DNA of 64,000 nt from Parachaetomium inaequale (lineage: Eukaryota; Ascomycota; Sordariomycetes; Sordariales; Chaetomiaceae), in NCBI GenBank assembly GCA_033296685.1, contig MU854359.1:62001-126000 (forward strand). Direction: 5' to 3'. The position numbers and the translations under genes were made by a program. The notes under the pieces were generated by a model. It did no database searches. It was not told the DNA's origin and worked only from the letters and a program-made list of their open reading frames with translations. Below, in pieces: positions 31,829 through 43,162 of this stretch (position 1 is its first letter; every line of letters begins with the position of its first letter).

Positions 31829-33319
31829 ATGTCAGCGCCGCTTCGGGGCAACCCTGTGTACTCCCCCGAGTCCAACCCTTTTGTCCATCGACGGAGTCGC
31901 TCCCAATCCGAGCCGTTCAGCTCGTTCAACAGCCATCCCCCACAGACCTCGGGCTCTCCCCGCCCAGAGCTCCCATCCGGCCAGTCGTCCTTCACGGTCA
32001 CACCAACCTCGGGCCGCTCGTCAACAGAGTACAACGACAGCCACCTCGACGACCTCGAAAAGAGCCTCCCCATCGACACCATCCCCTCGCTCCGCCTCCA
32101 CGTGCTGCAGTCCAAACGCCACCATGGCGAGAGCGACAAGGCCTACGAGGCGCGGTGCGTCGAGCTAAAGTCGGCCGACGAGGCGCCCTCCGGCCCAAAA
32201 CTGGGCATCCGCGAGCGCCTCGCCCACTTCACCTGGGCGTGGTACACGCTGACCATGTCGACGGGCGGGCTGGCGCTGCTGATCCGCGCGCAGCCGCACC
32301 AGTTCCCGGGGCTGCGCGAGATCGGCCTGGCCGTCTTCGCCGTCAACATCGCGCTGTTCGTGCTGGTCACGGCCGCGCAAATCGCCCGCTTCTGCCTGTT
32401 CCCCGGCACGTTTGTGCGCTCCGTCACGCACCCGCGCGAGGGCTTCTTCGTGCCGACGTTTTTCCTGTCCATCGCCACGCTTATTACCTGCACGCAGCGC
32501 TACTGCGTGCCCGAGGACCCCGCCGTCGCGCGCGTCGAGGCCAAGAGCCTGCTGGTGGTGATCCAGGTCGCGTTTTGGGTCTATGTGGTCGTGACGACCA
32601 GCGTGGCGGTGGGCCAGTATTCGTACGTCTTTTCGGCGCACAGCTTCGGCCTGCAGACCATGATGCCGACGTGGATCCTGCCCATCTTCCCCATCATGCT
32701 GTCGGGCACCATCGCGTCCGTCATCTCCGAGTCGCAGCCCACGGAGGCGGGCGTGCCCATCGTGGTGGCCGGCCTGACGTGCCAGGGGCTGGGCATCGCC
32801 GTGGCCTTTATGATGTACGCGCACATGGTCGGCCGGCTGATGCAGTCGGGGTTGCCCAACAGGGAGCACCGGACGGGCTTGTTCATGTGCGTCGGCCCGC
32901 CGGCCTTCACGGCGCTGGCGTTTATCGGCATGGCGCGGGGACTGCCCGAGACGTTTGACCACGACATGGACGGGCTGACGGACGCCACGACCATCGAGAC
33001 CATGGGCGTCATCGGCGCTGGGTTCCTGTGGGCGCTGAGCTTCTGGTGGTTCGGCATCGCGCTGCTGGCCGTGGTGCAGAGCCCGCCCCGGCACTTCCAC
33101 CTCGGCTGGTGGGCCGCCGTCTTCCCCAACACGGGCTTCACGCTGGCCACCATCTCGCTGGGCGCCGCCTTCGACAACGAGGCCATCCTGTGGTTCGCGA
33201 CGGCCATGTCCGTTCTGCTGCTGCTTGCGTACCTGTTCGTGCTGGGCCACCACGTGCGCGCTGTCGTCGTGCAGGAGATTATGTATCCGGGGCGGGACGA
33301 GGACGTCGAGGATCATTAG
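31829..33319 (+). CDS. TDT-family transporter (C4-dicarboxylate/malate or sulfite type)
   Basis: Intronless, 496 residues. The N-terminal 125 residues are hydrophilic and Ser/Pro-rich; about ten membrane helices follow from residue 131 (HFTWAWYTLTMSTGGLALLI) to 480. The opening helix with its TMSTGG motif and the overall size fit the voltage-dependent anion channel/TDT family, which contains the Schizosaccharomyces malate permease Mae1 and the sulfite pump Ssu1. The TWAWYTLTMSTGG form is nearer to the Mae1 branch, so uptake or export of C4-dicarboxylic acids at the plasma membrane is the best guess. Substrate cannot be decided from sequence alone. The flanking oxidase and P450 genes give no further hint. 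Confidence 0.8.
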   Translation: MSAPLRGNPVYSPESNPFVHRRSRSQSEPFSSFNSHPPQTSGSPRPELPSGQSSFTVTPTSGRSSTEYNDSHLDDLEKSLPIDTIPSLRLHVLQSKRHHGESDKAYEARCVELKSADEAPSGPKLGIRERLAHFTWAWYTLTMSTGGLALLIRAQPHQFPGLREIGLAVFAVNIALFVLVTAAQIARFCLFPGTFVRSVTHPREGFFVPTFFLSIATLITCTQRYCVPEDPAVARVEAKSLLVVIQVAFWVYVVVTTSVAVGQYSYVFSAHSFGLQTMMPTWILPIFPIMLSGTIASVISESQPTEAGVPIVVAGLTCQGLGIAVAFMMYAHMVGRLMQSGLPNREHRTGLFMCVGPPAFTALAFIGMARGLPETFDHDMDGLTDATTIETMGVIGAGFLWALSFWWFGIALLAVVQSPPRHFHLGWWAAVFPNTGFTLATISLGAAFDNEAILWFATAMSVLLLLAYLFVLGHHVRAVVVQEIMYPGRDEDVEDH

Positions 33320-33494
33320 ATACAGATAGAAACTTCAATCCTTACAGAATTAACAGCAGGCTCCCTGTGATGTGGTCAAGAGTGGAAATTGTAATATGGA
33401 ATACTAGTGCCCTTATTCCTTCAATTTTGTTTTATAGCTACCAGAATAATCCAGCCTCCTTATTCAGTCCCCTATCCGCCCCCCTATCTTTCCC

Positions 33495-35133
33495 CTACTC
33501 GGCTCCATCCGCCCCCTTGACGCTCTGCGGGTTGTGAAACAGGTCCGTCGGATCCCAGACCTTCTTGACGTCCCGCAGCCGCGGCAGGTTCGACTCCCAG
33601 TACTGCTGCCGCGCGCCCGGCAGAGCTGGGTCGACGTAGCCGGGGTACGTCCCGTAGGCGGCCGGGGAGCACTTGCCCAGCACCTCATTGTGAAAATTTG
33701 TGATGAAGTCCTTGGACTTCTGGGACAGCGGCAGCCCGACGGCGTACGACTGGTAGTACAGGATCTTGTCGCGGTGCGCAAACGACGTGGCGTTGGTTGG
33801 GACGTCGCCGACGGCGCCGCCCGTGGCATCGAAGATGATGGCCCACGCCACCGTGCCCTTGTCCTGGTCCTGCACCCACTGGAAGAGGTCCTTGATCTTG
33901 TCCGCCGACGGCAGGTCCTCCCTCTTGAAGCCGATGCTTTTGGAGTAGAACGGGGCCGGGATGTTGGACAGGTAGAGGCTCTCCTTCTGCGCGCCGTCCG
34001 CCAGCGACCCCAGCCAGTCTTTCATGACGATGTTGTTGCCCGTGTCCTGCGGCAACATGCCGGCTATGCCGGTGGCCGCGAACTCGCCCTTGGTGCCGTA
34101 GAAATTGCCCGTGATGATGGCCCCGAACGGCATCATGATGAAGATGGTGCCGAAGCGGCGGTCGAGATCCGGGTCCGCAATCATGTCCTGCCACTCCGAG
34201 TAGAAGGGCGCCAGCTCGGCCGGGCTGCCGAGCTTGATGTTGTACTCGTAGTGGACGACGCTGCCCGGCTCCGGCTGCGTCTTGAAGACGAACTCGGTGA
34301 TGACGCCGAACCCTGACGCGGCGCCCATAAGCGCCTGTTGCCGTTAGCAGGGGGCTCAATAAAGGAGGTTAGCCTAGGTCGAGGAGCTTATCGGATTCTT
34401 CTCCTTCTAGTCAGGAGCAGAGACGTACCCAAAACAGATCCGAGTTCTCCGTGCTGCTGGCCCGCCGGATCTCGCCGTCGGCCGTCACCACCTCGACCTC
34501 GAGGACGTGGTCCAGCGTGGACCCCCACATGCGGGACGTCGGGCCGAGTCCTCCCTGGGCGAGTTAGCGAGGAGCTCAAGGTGCAGCGTAGAAGCCTACA
34601 ATAGTGGCGTGCCCGCCGACGCCAACGCCCGGGCAGACGGCGTGGGTGATGGCCCGCCCGCCCGCGTTGTGCAGGCTCTCGGCCATGGCCCCCAGCGGCG
34701 TGCCCGCGCCGACGGTGGCCTGCCAGGTGGTGTTGTCCATGCTGAACTGCTGGAAGTTGACCAGGTCGATGACGACGGCGCCGTCCACACCACCAAGCCC
34801 GTAGTTCCTGAACGGTCAGTCAGTATTGTCGTCCAGAAACAGAGGCCAAACCATGTCCCAGAAACAGAAGCATATCACCCACCCGTACGAGTGGCCCCCC
34901 GACCTGGGCTGCACCTTGACGTTATGCGCGGCGGCGCACCTGACGACGCCCGAGATGTCCCCGGCGGACTGCGGCCGGACGACGGCGGCGGGCGTGACCG
35001 AGATGTCGAGGTTGTAGGGCCGCACCCACATGGGCTGGTAGAGCAGCGGGCTGCTGGGGAAGCCCGCAAAGTCGGTCCTGCCGTTGCCGACCGCGTCGAT
35101 GCATACCTGCAGTGCGCTATGGGAGGTGCCCAT
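33495..35133 (-). CDS. Bicovalent FAD-linked oxidase, berberine-bridge-enzyme-like
   Basis: Four exons: 35133-34883, 34807-34600, 34554-34429, 34334-33495. Introns are 75, 45 and 94 bp; all phases close; 474 residues. The FAD (PCMH) domain is in the N-terminal half, with H81 in RSGGHSYG and C142 in CPGVGVGGH as the two expected covalent flavin attachment points. The GGLGPTSRMWG and DLFWALMGAASGFGVITEF stretches are typical. The C-terminal BBE segment is present (YPGYVDPAL, QQYWESNLPRL, WDPTDLFHNPQSV). There is no clear signal peptide, whereas many relatives are secreted, so either an upstream exon is missed or the enzyme is intracellular. Such oxidases act on sugars, alcohols or secondary-metabolite intermediates. 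It lies on the same strand as the P450 just upstream of it, a plausible functional pair. Confidence 0.85.
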
Positions 35134-35726
35134 GCTGGATCGTCGTGGTCAAAGGGGCATGTTAGAGAACTGGTGATGGTCAAAGGGGGGGGCCAGCAGT
35201 GTCCCAATCCTAGTACCCTCCTGAGCCCAGGACGCCCTCCACGGAGTTACCGTGGGCAGCTAGATCCCGAGCAAGGTGCCATTCCGTCTCCTATGTCTCG
35301 GCGTTCGCCCTTACGGACTTTGGCCTACCAACGACACGAGTACAGAGAGTGCCAAGGGGACACAACCCCTGAACGGATGCGGGAGCAACAGGACTTTGGC
35401 TATCGTGGCACCGAAACTGTTGCACATCCCAGATACCGAGCATGTACAACGCTGTTATCGCAGCGGACGCCGGTGGACGGCGACAGGCGACTTGTGCAAT
35501 ATGCTATGTTCGCAGCGTCTACTTTCTAGCAACTCTATACTCCAACGCTGTCTGGCATCCCAACGCCGCACTTCTATGTAAAAGCACGCCCCAAAATCAA
35601 CCCCGACCCCCCAAGCTGCATGTGCCTCAGGCTCCCCTTGCTCACTCCCATCTCCGGCCCATATCGACCGCCCACTCCCCCACGCCCACCGGGACGCCCA
35701 GGTCCGCGGCCGCGGCCCCCAAACCT
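35134..35726. other. Intergenic between the oxidase and P450 genes
   Basis: About 590 bp serving as 5' region of the oxidase gene and 3' flank of the P450. No separate gene seen. Confidence 0.5.
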
Positions 35727-37754
35727 TCACTCTTTCACCCCCCACGCCCGCCAGAGGTTCCTCGAGCTCAAGCAGGTCCGGGGCTCCCAGTGCGCAGCTC
35801 GTGCCGCCGCCTCGCCCGCCAGAGGTTCTTCAAGCTCGGACAGGTCCGGCTCCGAGTCCGCAGCTTGTACCGCCGCGTAGCCCGCGTCCGAGTGGTCCGC
35901 GTCCGCCTCCACGCCCGCGAAACCGTCGGACCAGATCTGCTCGCCGAGGTCCTGCTCAAACTGGCCGACGTCCATGTCCCCGTGCTCCCCGCCGTTGCGC
36001 GGGTCCCGCGCGGCGCGGTACATGGCGCGCATCTGCACCACCTTGTCTCTCGACCGTGGCACCGCGTCGAACGGGAACGGCGCCGGCTTGGCGATCAGCA
36101 GCGGCGTGTAGTCGTCCCAGTGCACGGGGACCTCGGCGCCCGTGGCCGGGTCGCGCCTCTTCTGGATCGTCAGCGCCCAGGCGACGCCGCCCATGGTCAG
36201 GAACAGGTCCTGCTCGACGATGGGCACCCCCTGGCAGGTGCGTCGGCCCCACCCAAACTGCGAGAAGCCGCCGAGGTTTGGGTGCTGCGAGAGCGGCTCG
36301 CGATACGTTGGGGAGCATGGGTCCAGCCACCGCCCCGGGTTGAACGTGTCCGGGTCCGGGTACCGCGTCTCCTCGCGCGAGATGCCCCTGTCTGTAGTAT
36401 TAGTATAGACAGGAGGAAGAATGTGAAAAAGGGGGGCTTACCACTCCAGTGCGTGGATCGTGGCGCCGCCGGGGATGTGGTACCCGTTGTAGATGTCGTC
36501 CTTTTCGACCGCGTGGGGGATCCCTATTATCACCATCTTAGTCTACCGATATTCACAATGGCCGTGAGTCCCACCTGTCGGCACCGGCGGCCGCCACCGA
36601 ATCACCTCCTTGACCACGGCGCGCAGCAGCGGCAGCCGCTCCCTGTCCTCCCACTGCGGGCACCTTCCCCCCAGCACCGCGTCAATCTCCGCCTGCAGCC
36701 TCCTCTGCCACTCCGGGTGGTGGCACATGGCCAGCAGGAAGCTCTGGATGGGGCTGCCGATGGTCAGCGCGCCCGCGATGGCCATCAGCCCGACCACGTG
36801 CATGGCCTCTGCCCTGTCGCCCCAGCGCGCGCGCACTCTCTCGTCCGTATTCTCCTTGGTCTCGAGGAAGGTCCGGATGAAGCTCGGCCTCGCCCTGTCC
36901 CCGGCCATGCTCTCGCCGACAAAGCCGACGTTGGCGCGGAAGAGCCGGTCCTCGAGCGCGTGCCGCGCGTTCTCCTTCTTCTTCCACGGGCTGAGCCAGG
37001 CGGGCAGGTGGCGCAGGAAGCTCATGACGTTGGGCAGCGCCCCGGCCGGGCTGATGGTCTCGAGCAGGCCGAACGTCGTGTGCCGCAGCACCTGGGCGGG
37101 TTGTGCGGTGCCCCAGCTGAGCCGCGAGACGGTGCGGCTGGTGAACTGCTCGATCCACTCGATGTAGTTGCCCGGGTCGCGGTACAGAAGATACAAAAAC
37201 CGGTCGCGCTCGACCGTCGGGTACCCGTGGAGCGAGGCGCGGTTGCTGGCATGCATGAGGTTGTTGCAGACCTTTCTCTGCCGCGTGTGCGTAGCTAAAG
37301 CTGTGAGCCGATGCCACTGACGGCCGGGGAGGGATGCTCACGCGTGTGCCCGAGAAGGGCGAGGTAGTCGCCGCTGGTGCGGTTGTCGGACAGGTTCGGG
37401 ATCATGGGGCGGTCCGAGTAGATGGCGCCCCGCTTGGAGAGGAGATCGTGGGCCACGTCGGCCGTCGAGATCCAGACGTGGACGGTCCCAAAGATCTCCA
37501 TCTGGTAGATGGGGCCGTACTGCTTGCTCCACTCGTAGAACTTGATCCACGACGCCTTGGACGGGATGTCATGCACACGGCCGATGAAGGGCAGGCCTGG
37601 GCGGGTCAACAAACGGACCCAAGTCGATGCTCGGTAGCTTACCTATCGGGCCCGGCAACGGCCGCACCCCCGGGGCCAGCCTCCGCCTCTCGAGATGCCA
37701 CTGTGCCAGCACAAGGGCGATACCTAGGATGGTAAGTACCAGCGAGACGACCAT
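35727..37754 (-). CDS. Cytochrome P450 monooxygenase with unusual C-terminal extension
   Basis: Five exons: 37754-37643, 37596-37342, 37294-36575, 36523-36442, 36387-35727. Introns are 46, 47, 51 and 54 bp; 609 residues. The N-terminal membrane anchor is residues 2-20 (VVSLVLTILGIALVLAQ), followed by a proline hinge (PLPGPIGLPFIG). The I-helix has AGALT (about 278), the K-helix ExxR is E352-R355 (KEVIRWRPPVPTG), and the heme loop is FGWGRRTCQG with Cys about 441. The pattern resembles the CYP64/OrdA-like oxidoreductases of secondary metabolism. The domain should end near residue 520. An additional tail of about 90 residues, acidic and Ala-rich, is encoded by diverged tandem copies. ER-membrane enzyme needing a P450 reductase encoded elsewhere. 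Confidence 0.88.
35752..35890 (-). repeat. Diverged tandem duplication encoding the P450 C-terminal tail
   Basis: Two units of about 67-69 bp, each beginning CCAGAGGTTC on the plus strand (about 35752 and 35819) and sharing CAGGTCCGG, GCAGCT and CCGCCGC blocks. They explain the odd acidic/Ala-rich tail of the P450. Confidence 0.6.
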
Positions 37755-38678
37755 CTCGAGTCAAGGCAAGCCGATCGAGCGGAGGACAATGAATCTGTTA
37801 TTGAAACATTGCATGGAACGAAGAACTGCTTGGGGACGGAGGACGGGTAGAGATGAGGCGGCGTCAGTCAGAAGGGTTGGGCACCAGGTGTAGAATGATG
37901 TCTGAGGGTGGGCCTGTGAAGAAGAGCCCAAGAACTGAACAAGTGAAGTGCCCAGTGGCTGCCGCGAGGTCGACTAAATACCCCGATCCCTCCCGTTACC
38001 GTCACTTCCTGCACCTGCGGTATCAGTAACCTTTCCATGGCAGCTGCGGCGTTCGATGATTTTGAGGTATGTCAGGCGCAGCTGAGACAAGCAACACAGT
38101 TTCCGCAGCCAAAACGTCGCCACTGTTTCGAAGCGGCCGGGCGATGGGCCGAGGGTTTGTCGTCGGAATTCCGAGGCCATGACGGGCTTCTTGTGCCATA
38201 GGCGCGAACAGCGCGAGGGGTCATGTAGTCTCGACGGAGTTTTCACTGGTTCCGCTGTGGCTGGCAGCATAGGCACGCTGCGAGGGTGCAGGAACTGTGG
38301 AGGACCATCAGCGAGGCAAGCAAAACCGGCCATCGGATGTGGTCCTCGGCCGGCCCGATAACTAACAGGAAACTGAAGCTCTGATTATCATGGAGAGATC
38401 CCAGTCGTTTAAAACCAAGCGGCCCATCGACAGACGCTCTGCAATTATGTAACCCGCTGTTATCCGTGGTGTCTCCGCTCTGCGAAGCACATGCAGTCTC
38501 GCATGTTGGGTGAGTTTCAAGAGTGCTTCCGCTGCATAGTGCGGGGAGGACTTCGAAACCGCCGCCTGGCCTTATCTCGAGCACCAAAACAAGTTGGAAA
38601 CAGGCAAAGGCCGTGCCTTGTCTATTGCTGTCTAGACATCCGAGAGCACGCACGCATCCTCAGCTACGTGGCTAACAT
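37755..38678. other. Intergenic, P450 promoter and 3' flank of the ArgRS gene
   Basis: No gene supported. The open frame at 38243-38653 (minus) has no domain and no start context. Confidence 0.45.
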
Positions 38679-38685
38679 TCACATC
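38679..38685 (-). other. 7-nt terminal coding exon of the arginyl-tRNA synthetase gene
   Basis: Reads G-ATG-TGA after the CAG acceptor at 38686-38688 and completes an Arg codon, then Met, then stop. The donor GTGAGT lies at 38746-38741. The unspliced reading ends at TGA 38745-38743. Confidence 0.7.
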
Positions 38686-40955
38686 CTGCAGACGTCAGCA
38701 CCGCGCAATCCGAGGCCAGAGGCAATCCGAGGCAGAGGAGACTCACCGCTCCACCGGGCTCAAGCCCAGCAGGCGCATGCCGTTGCCCAGCACCGTGTGC
38801 GCGGCGTCGTACAGCGCCATGCGGGCCTTCATCAGCTCGCGCTCGCTTCCGACGACCTGGAGGTGGTCGTAGCTGCTGCTCAGGGCGTGCGTCATCTTGA
38901 ACAGGTACGTCAGCACCGTCGTCGGCTCGAGCGTGCGCAGCGTGTTCTGGACCGTGTCGGGCCACAGGGCGAGCAGGCGGACGATGTTGACGGCGTGCGC
39001 CTCGGTGAGCAGCGACAGGTCGGCGCTGGCGAGGTCCTCGTCGCTGAGACCGGCGCGGCGGCGGATCGACGACACGCGCGCGTGCGCGTACTGCAGGTAC
39101 GGGCCGGTGTCGCCCTCGAACGAGGTCATGGCCTCCATGTTGAAGGTGTAGTTGTTGATCCTGCAAGGGGTTAGGGATGAATAGGCATTAAATAAAACTG
39201 GAATGGATTGGATGGGGGGTTGAATGGATGGATAGGGGCTTGAATGGATTGGAATAGAACGGCATACCGCTTGCCCGTCATGTCTTGCACCATGACGCTG
39301 CTGATGCCGAGCGTGTCGGCGGTGCCCTCCGGGTCGGCGACCTGGCTGTACTTGCCCTCGTTCTTGCGCATCGTGTCGTGCATCTTGTCGGCGACGTCGC
39401 GCAGGATGTCATCCAGAAACTTGACGGTGCCCTTGCGGGTGCTCATGCCCAGGACCAGGCCAAAGTTGATGTGCTGGCACTTGGCGGCAATCTCCTTGTG
39501 CCCCAGCAGCTCGATGATCTTGAACAGCTGCTTCAGGTGCAGGTCCTGCGCCGATGCAACAACATAAATCATGTGGTCGAACTGGTACTTGTCGTGGCGG
39601 CCGAGCAGCTCGCTGATGTCGCGCGTCAGGTACAGGGCGGTGCCGTCGCGCTTCTTGACGAGCGGCTTCTCGAGGCGCTTGCCCTCCTTGCCCGGCACGA
39701 GCTCCTGGAAGTCGACAATCATGGCGCCGTTGTCCTCCTTGCAGATGCCCTTGTCCTGCATCTCCTGGCCGACGCGCTCCATGGCCTCCTCGGGCACCTG
39801 GCTCTCGCCGCTGTACTCGTCGAACTTGATGTTGAGGCGCGCGTACGTGTCCTGGTAGCGCGTGATGCTGAGGTCGCGGAAGCGCTTCCACTGGGCCAGG
39901 GCCGCCGGGTCCCGGTCCGTCATCTTCTTGAAGTAGCGGCGGGCCTGCTCATCGAGGCTGTTGGCCTCGAGGTCGGCGGTGTCCTCGCCGGCCTGCTTGC
40001 GCTTCTCCATCTCCTCCTTCTCGGCCGTCATCTCGCTGTTGATGCGCACGTACAGCTGGAAGAGGTGGTTGATCGGGTCCTTGGTGAGGGCCTCCTCGTC
40101 GCCGTACTTCTCAAAGCCCAGCGCCAGCAGGCCGTACTGCTTGCCCCAGTCACCAAGATAATTTATCCTGCGCACGTTCCACCCCGCGCCCTCGTAGAGG
40201 TTCGCGATGAAGCCGCCGATGATGGTGCTGCGCAGGTGGCCGGCGTGGAAGGGCTTGGCGATGTTGGGGGAGCTGAACTCGACAATCATGCGCTTTTGGC
40301 CCTTGCTCGGGTCCTTGGGGTCCTTGAGGCCGAGGAACGGGTTGCGGCCGAACTCGGCGCCGCGCTGCTGGATCATGGGGATGACGGCCTGGACGGCCGG
40401 GGCGTGCTTGAGGAAGAAGGCCATAAAGTAGTTGACGACGGTCGGCTTCTCGAAGAGGGCGTCGTCGGGGAACTTGTCGGCCCACTGCTTGGCCAGCTCG
40501 TCGGGCTTCTGGCCCTTGACGCGCAGCGCGGGGGCGGCCAGGATGAGGTCGCCCTTGTCGAGGCTCGACGTCCATGACAGCGCGCCGTAGATGATGTGGG
40601 CGTCGACGCCCGTGATGCCCGTGAGGATGTTGGCGATGTGGGCGCGGTAGAAGTCGAACGGGTTGAGCTCGGGGTGGCAGTTGGGGTAGGCCGCGGCGAT
40701 GGCGTCGAGGCTCATGCCGTCGACTTTTTGCGCGAGCTGCTCCATCGCGGGCAGCGTCGAGAGTGCGCGGGACTGTGAGGAGAAGTTGAAGAGGGTTTGG
40801 GGAACGGCCCGGCCGTGTGCGAAGGCGGAAACGGGAGAGTGCGCGGGGTCGGGGAGAAATCGGGGACGTCGAGTCCGGGAGAAGGGCCGGGTGGGCAAAA
40901 AGGAGGCTCGAAGAGAAGAGAAGAGTCGAGGGTGGGCGGCCGGGCGAAGCGTCAT
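38679..40955 (-). CDS. Arginyl-tRNA synthetase, cytosolic and mitochondrial forms from one gene
   Basis: Three exons: 40955-39268, 39160-38747 and a 7-nt terminal exon 38685-38679. Introns are 107 and 61 bp; 702 residues. Class I signatures: HAGH in FSSPNIAKPFHAGHLRST and the MSTRKG form of KMSKS (LGMSTRKGTVKFL). The anticodon-binding domain begins with FEGDTGPYLQYAHARV. The last intron (GTGAGT to CAG) is accepted because splicing gives the family's usual ending PVERM; reading through stops one residue earlier. From ATG 40955 the N-terminus is Arg/Ser/Phe-rich without acidic residues for about 35 positions, a mitochondrial presequence. A second ATG at 40745 (MEQLAQKV) would give the cytosolic form, as expected where one gene serves both compartments. 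Confidence 0.92.
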
Positions 40956-41248
40956 GGAGAGGCTTGCCTCGACAGTGTGGATTTTATGGGTCACAAGTTG
41001 GAGCTCGATGGCTGCTGCGCTTTCATTGTTGACTCAGAAGGCCCAAAAATTCGAGGGCGGGGCCGGGCAGCTGGAGGCTGGCCAATGACGGCTGGAGAAA
41101 CCGCCCAAGTCTCACCTCGGTGAGGGCGGGGTAGTCGGCCGTTCACCCCGGGGTCGACCAAGTCCTCGGGATTCACGATGTCCCGGGTTTCAACCTTGAT
41201 AAGCACTTGAAACAAAGATCAGGCTGACAACGGAACGGCTTCTGGTAT

Positions 41249-43162
41249 CTAAAAACTGTACTCCTCGACAAACAAATGTATCCCCTGCGCCCCCGTCCCC
41301 TTGTGCACGGCGCGCTCGTCCGACAGCGCCGCCACGCAGTTGCGCACGCGCGCGACCAGCGACGGCCCGCCGCAGACCACCACGCTGGTCTCCCCGCCCG
41401 TCGCCTCGACCGGCTCCCGGATGAAGGCGTCCACGTCCGGCCGGACCGTCGAGTGGAACACGTGGGAATCCGCGCTCGCGTGGCTCGCCCGCTTCCGAGG
41501 CGCGGCGGACTGCTCGACATCGGCCGGCATGGTCCCGGCCACCTTCTCGTCCATCGGCCGCCCGAGGTTGCTCCCCGAGGACGAGGCCGACGCGACATCG
41601 ACGGTCTGCACCTTGGTGCCCTCCCGGGCGGATGGAGCCGGGCCCTGGGTGACGGCGATGTGCACGCCGAGCTCGATGCCAACCTCTCTGGCCCGCTCAA
41701 TCAGCTCGTGCAGGCGCGAGACGTAAAAGTCAATCTCGTCGCCCTGCCTGGCCGCGAGCAAAAAGTCGACCCTCTTGACGCAGTGCGTGGTCCCCGCTTG
41801 CAGCAGGCTCTCCAGGATCGGCAGCGTAAACGAGGCGCCGGTCGACGCCGAAATCAGGACGATGGTCTCGTAGATGTCCCACCGGGGCGGCGCGCCGTAC
41901 GGCCCCGAGACGAAAACAGTCTGGTGCTCCTTGCCGCCTGTTTTGGCGGCAAAATCGTAGAGACGGCGCGAGAAGCCGTCGTGCTTGCGCACCACCAGCT
42001 GGATGCTGTTGCAGATGCACGTGTCCGGCAGCTGGTGGGCGCACGCGATCGTGTAAGGGTGCGCCTCGGCCAGGCCAACCCGGGGGACCCAGAGGTAGAG
42101 GTGCTGGCCAGCCCGCCACTTGAAGTGCACGTCCCGGATCGTGACGACGGTGATGGAGTCGCCCACGGCCCTGAGCTGAGCCTGGTGCCCGATCCGCTGC
42201 CCGCCTCTGCACTTGGACTTGTCGGGGAACAGCTTGATGTTCTGCCAGAGGAGCAGGGCGATGCGGCAGGCGCGGTCGAAGCAGAGGGCCGCGATCGCAA
42301 ACCAGACGTTGTACTGCGCACTCTGCGGAACGTGGACGTAGAGCAGCCAGAGGAAGACGATGGCGCTGAGGAGATGCTGCAGAACGAAAATCTCGTAGGC
42401 CATGCGCCGGAACGGGGTGAGCCCCGACACCAGCGTCCACAGCAGGATGGCCCAGGCGCCGAGTCCGTACTTGGTCGACGGCATCATCTTCATCTGGTAC
42501 TCGACAAAGTCGGCGCGCACCCACTCGGTGTAGAAGTGCCAGCCGTGGACCGAGGCCGTGACGAACATGGTGCGCCCGACCCACCGGTGCAGCCAGTTGA
42601 GCCGCTCGTGGCTGGTCCCGACGAGGAAGCCGATGACGCTGCACTTGGAGGCGAGCAGGTAGAGGAGCGGCAGCTGCGTGATGGTGACCCAGGCGTTGCG
42701 GTAGCCGATGCGCTCCCAGAAGAAGGCGTCCTTGACGACGACGTTTATCGTCATCATGTAGACGATGACGATCCAGTAGGCCAGCAGGAGGATGAGCCGG
42801 CCCAGCGGGGGCGGCGTGAGCCACGAGAAGCCGCGGAGGGGGATGTGCAGCTGGGGGGCGCTGGTCTCGCGGACGACGGCGGTCAGGGTGGCCCATATCT
42901 CGAGGAACGGGTTGCTGGGTTTTGTCGGAGATTCGATCGAGTTTGCCGCCTTCGTTCGCAGCCTATCTCGGTCAGCGAGGTCGGGCAGCGAGGACGCGCA
43001 GCGCGAGGGGACTCACCGTTGTTGCGACTTGTAGAAGTTGACGGCGCGGATCAGCACGAAGGCGCCCACGAACCCGGCGACGGTGTACCAGTAACGGCGG
43101 GCCAGGTCGGTGTTGACCGTGGAGAAGGAGCCCATCCCCATGCCCCCGTGTGAGTGGTCCAT
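41249..43162 (-). CDS. FRE-type ferric/cupric reductase
   Basis: Two exons: 43162-43017 and 42962-41249 (54-bp intron); 619 residues. The N-terminus is MDHSHGGMGMGS, His/Met-rich like copper-binding ends of Ctr proteins. After it come about seven membrane helices with paired hemes indicated by HRWVGRTMFVTASVHGWHF and LQHLLSAIVFLWLLYVHV. The cytosolic half has the FAD motif HPYTIA, the NADPH motif SGPYGAP and the C-terminal VCGGPSL. The family moves electrons from NADPH across the plasma membrane to Fe(III) or Cu(II) so that permeases can take up the reduced ion. A disordered insertion rich in Ser/Ala/Glu lies between the two nucleotide motifs. The gene is divergent from the histidine-brace copper protein at 44488, which favours a role in copper supply. 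Confidence 0.88.

Noticed and set aside
35442..37298. 618-codon plus-strand frame opposite the P450
   Set aside because: Arg/Pro/Val shadow; the minus strand has P450 motifs and five in-phase exons.
41276..43153. 625-codon plus-strand frame opposite the metalloreductase
   Set aside because: No domain; the minus strand encodes a complete FRE-type reductase.
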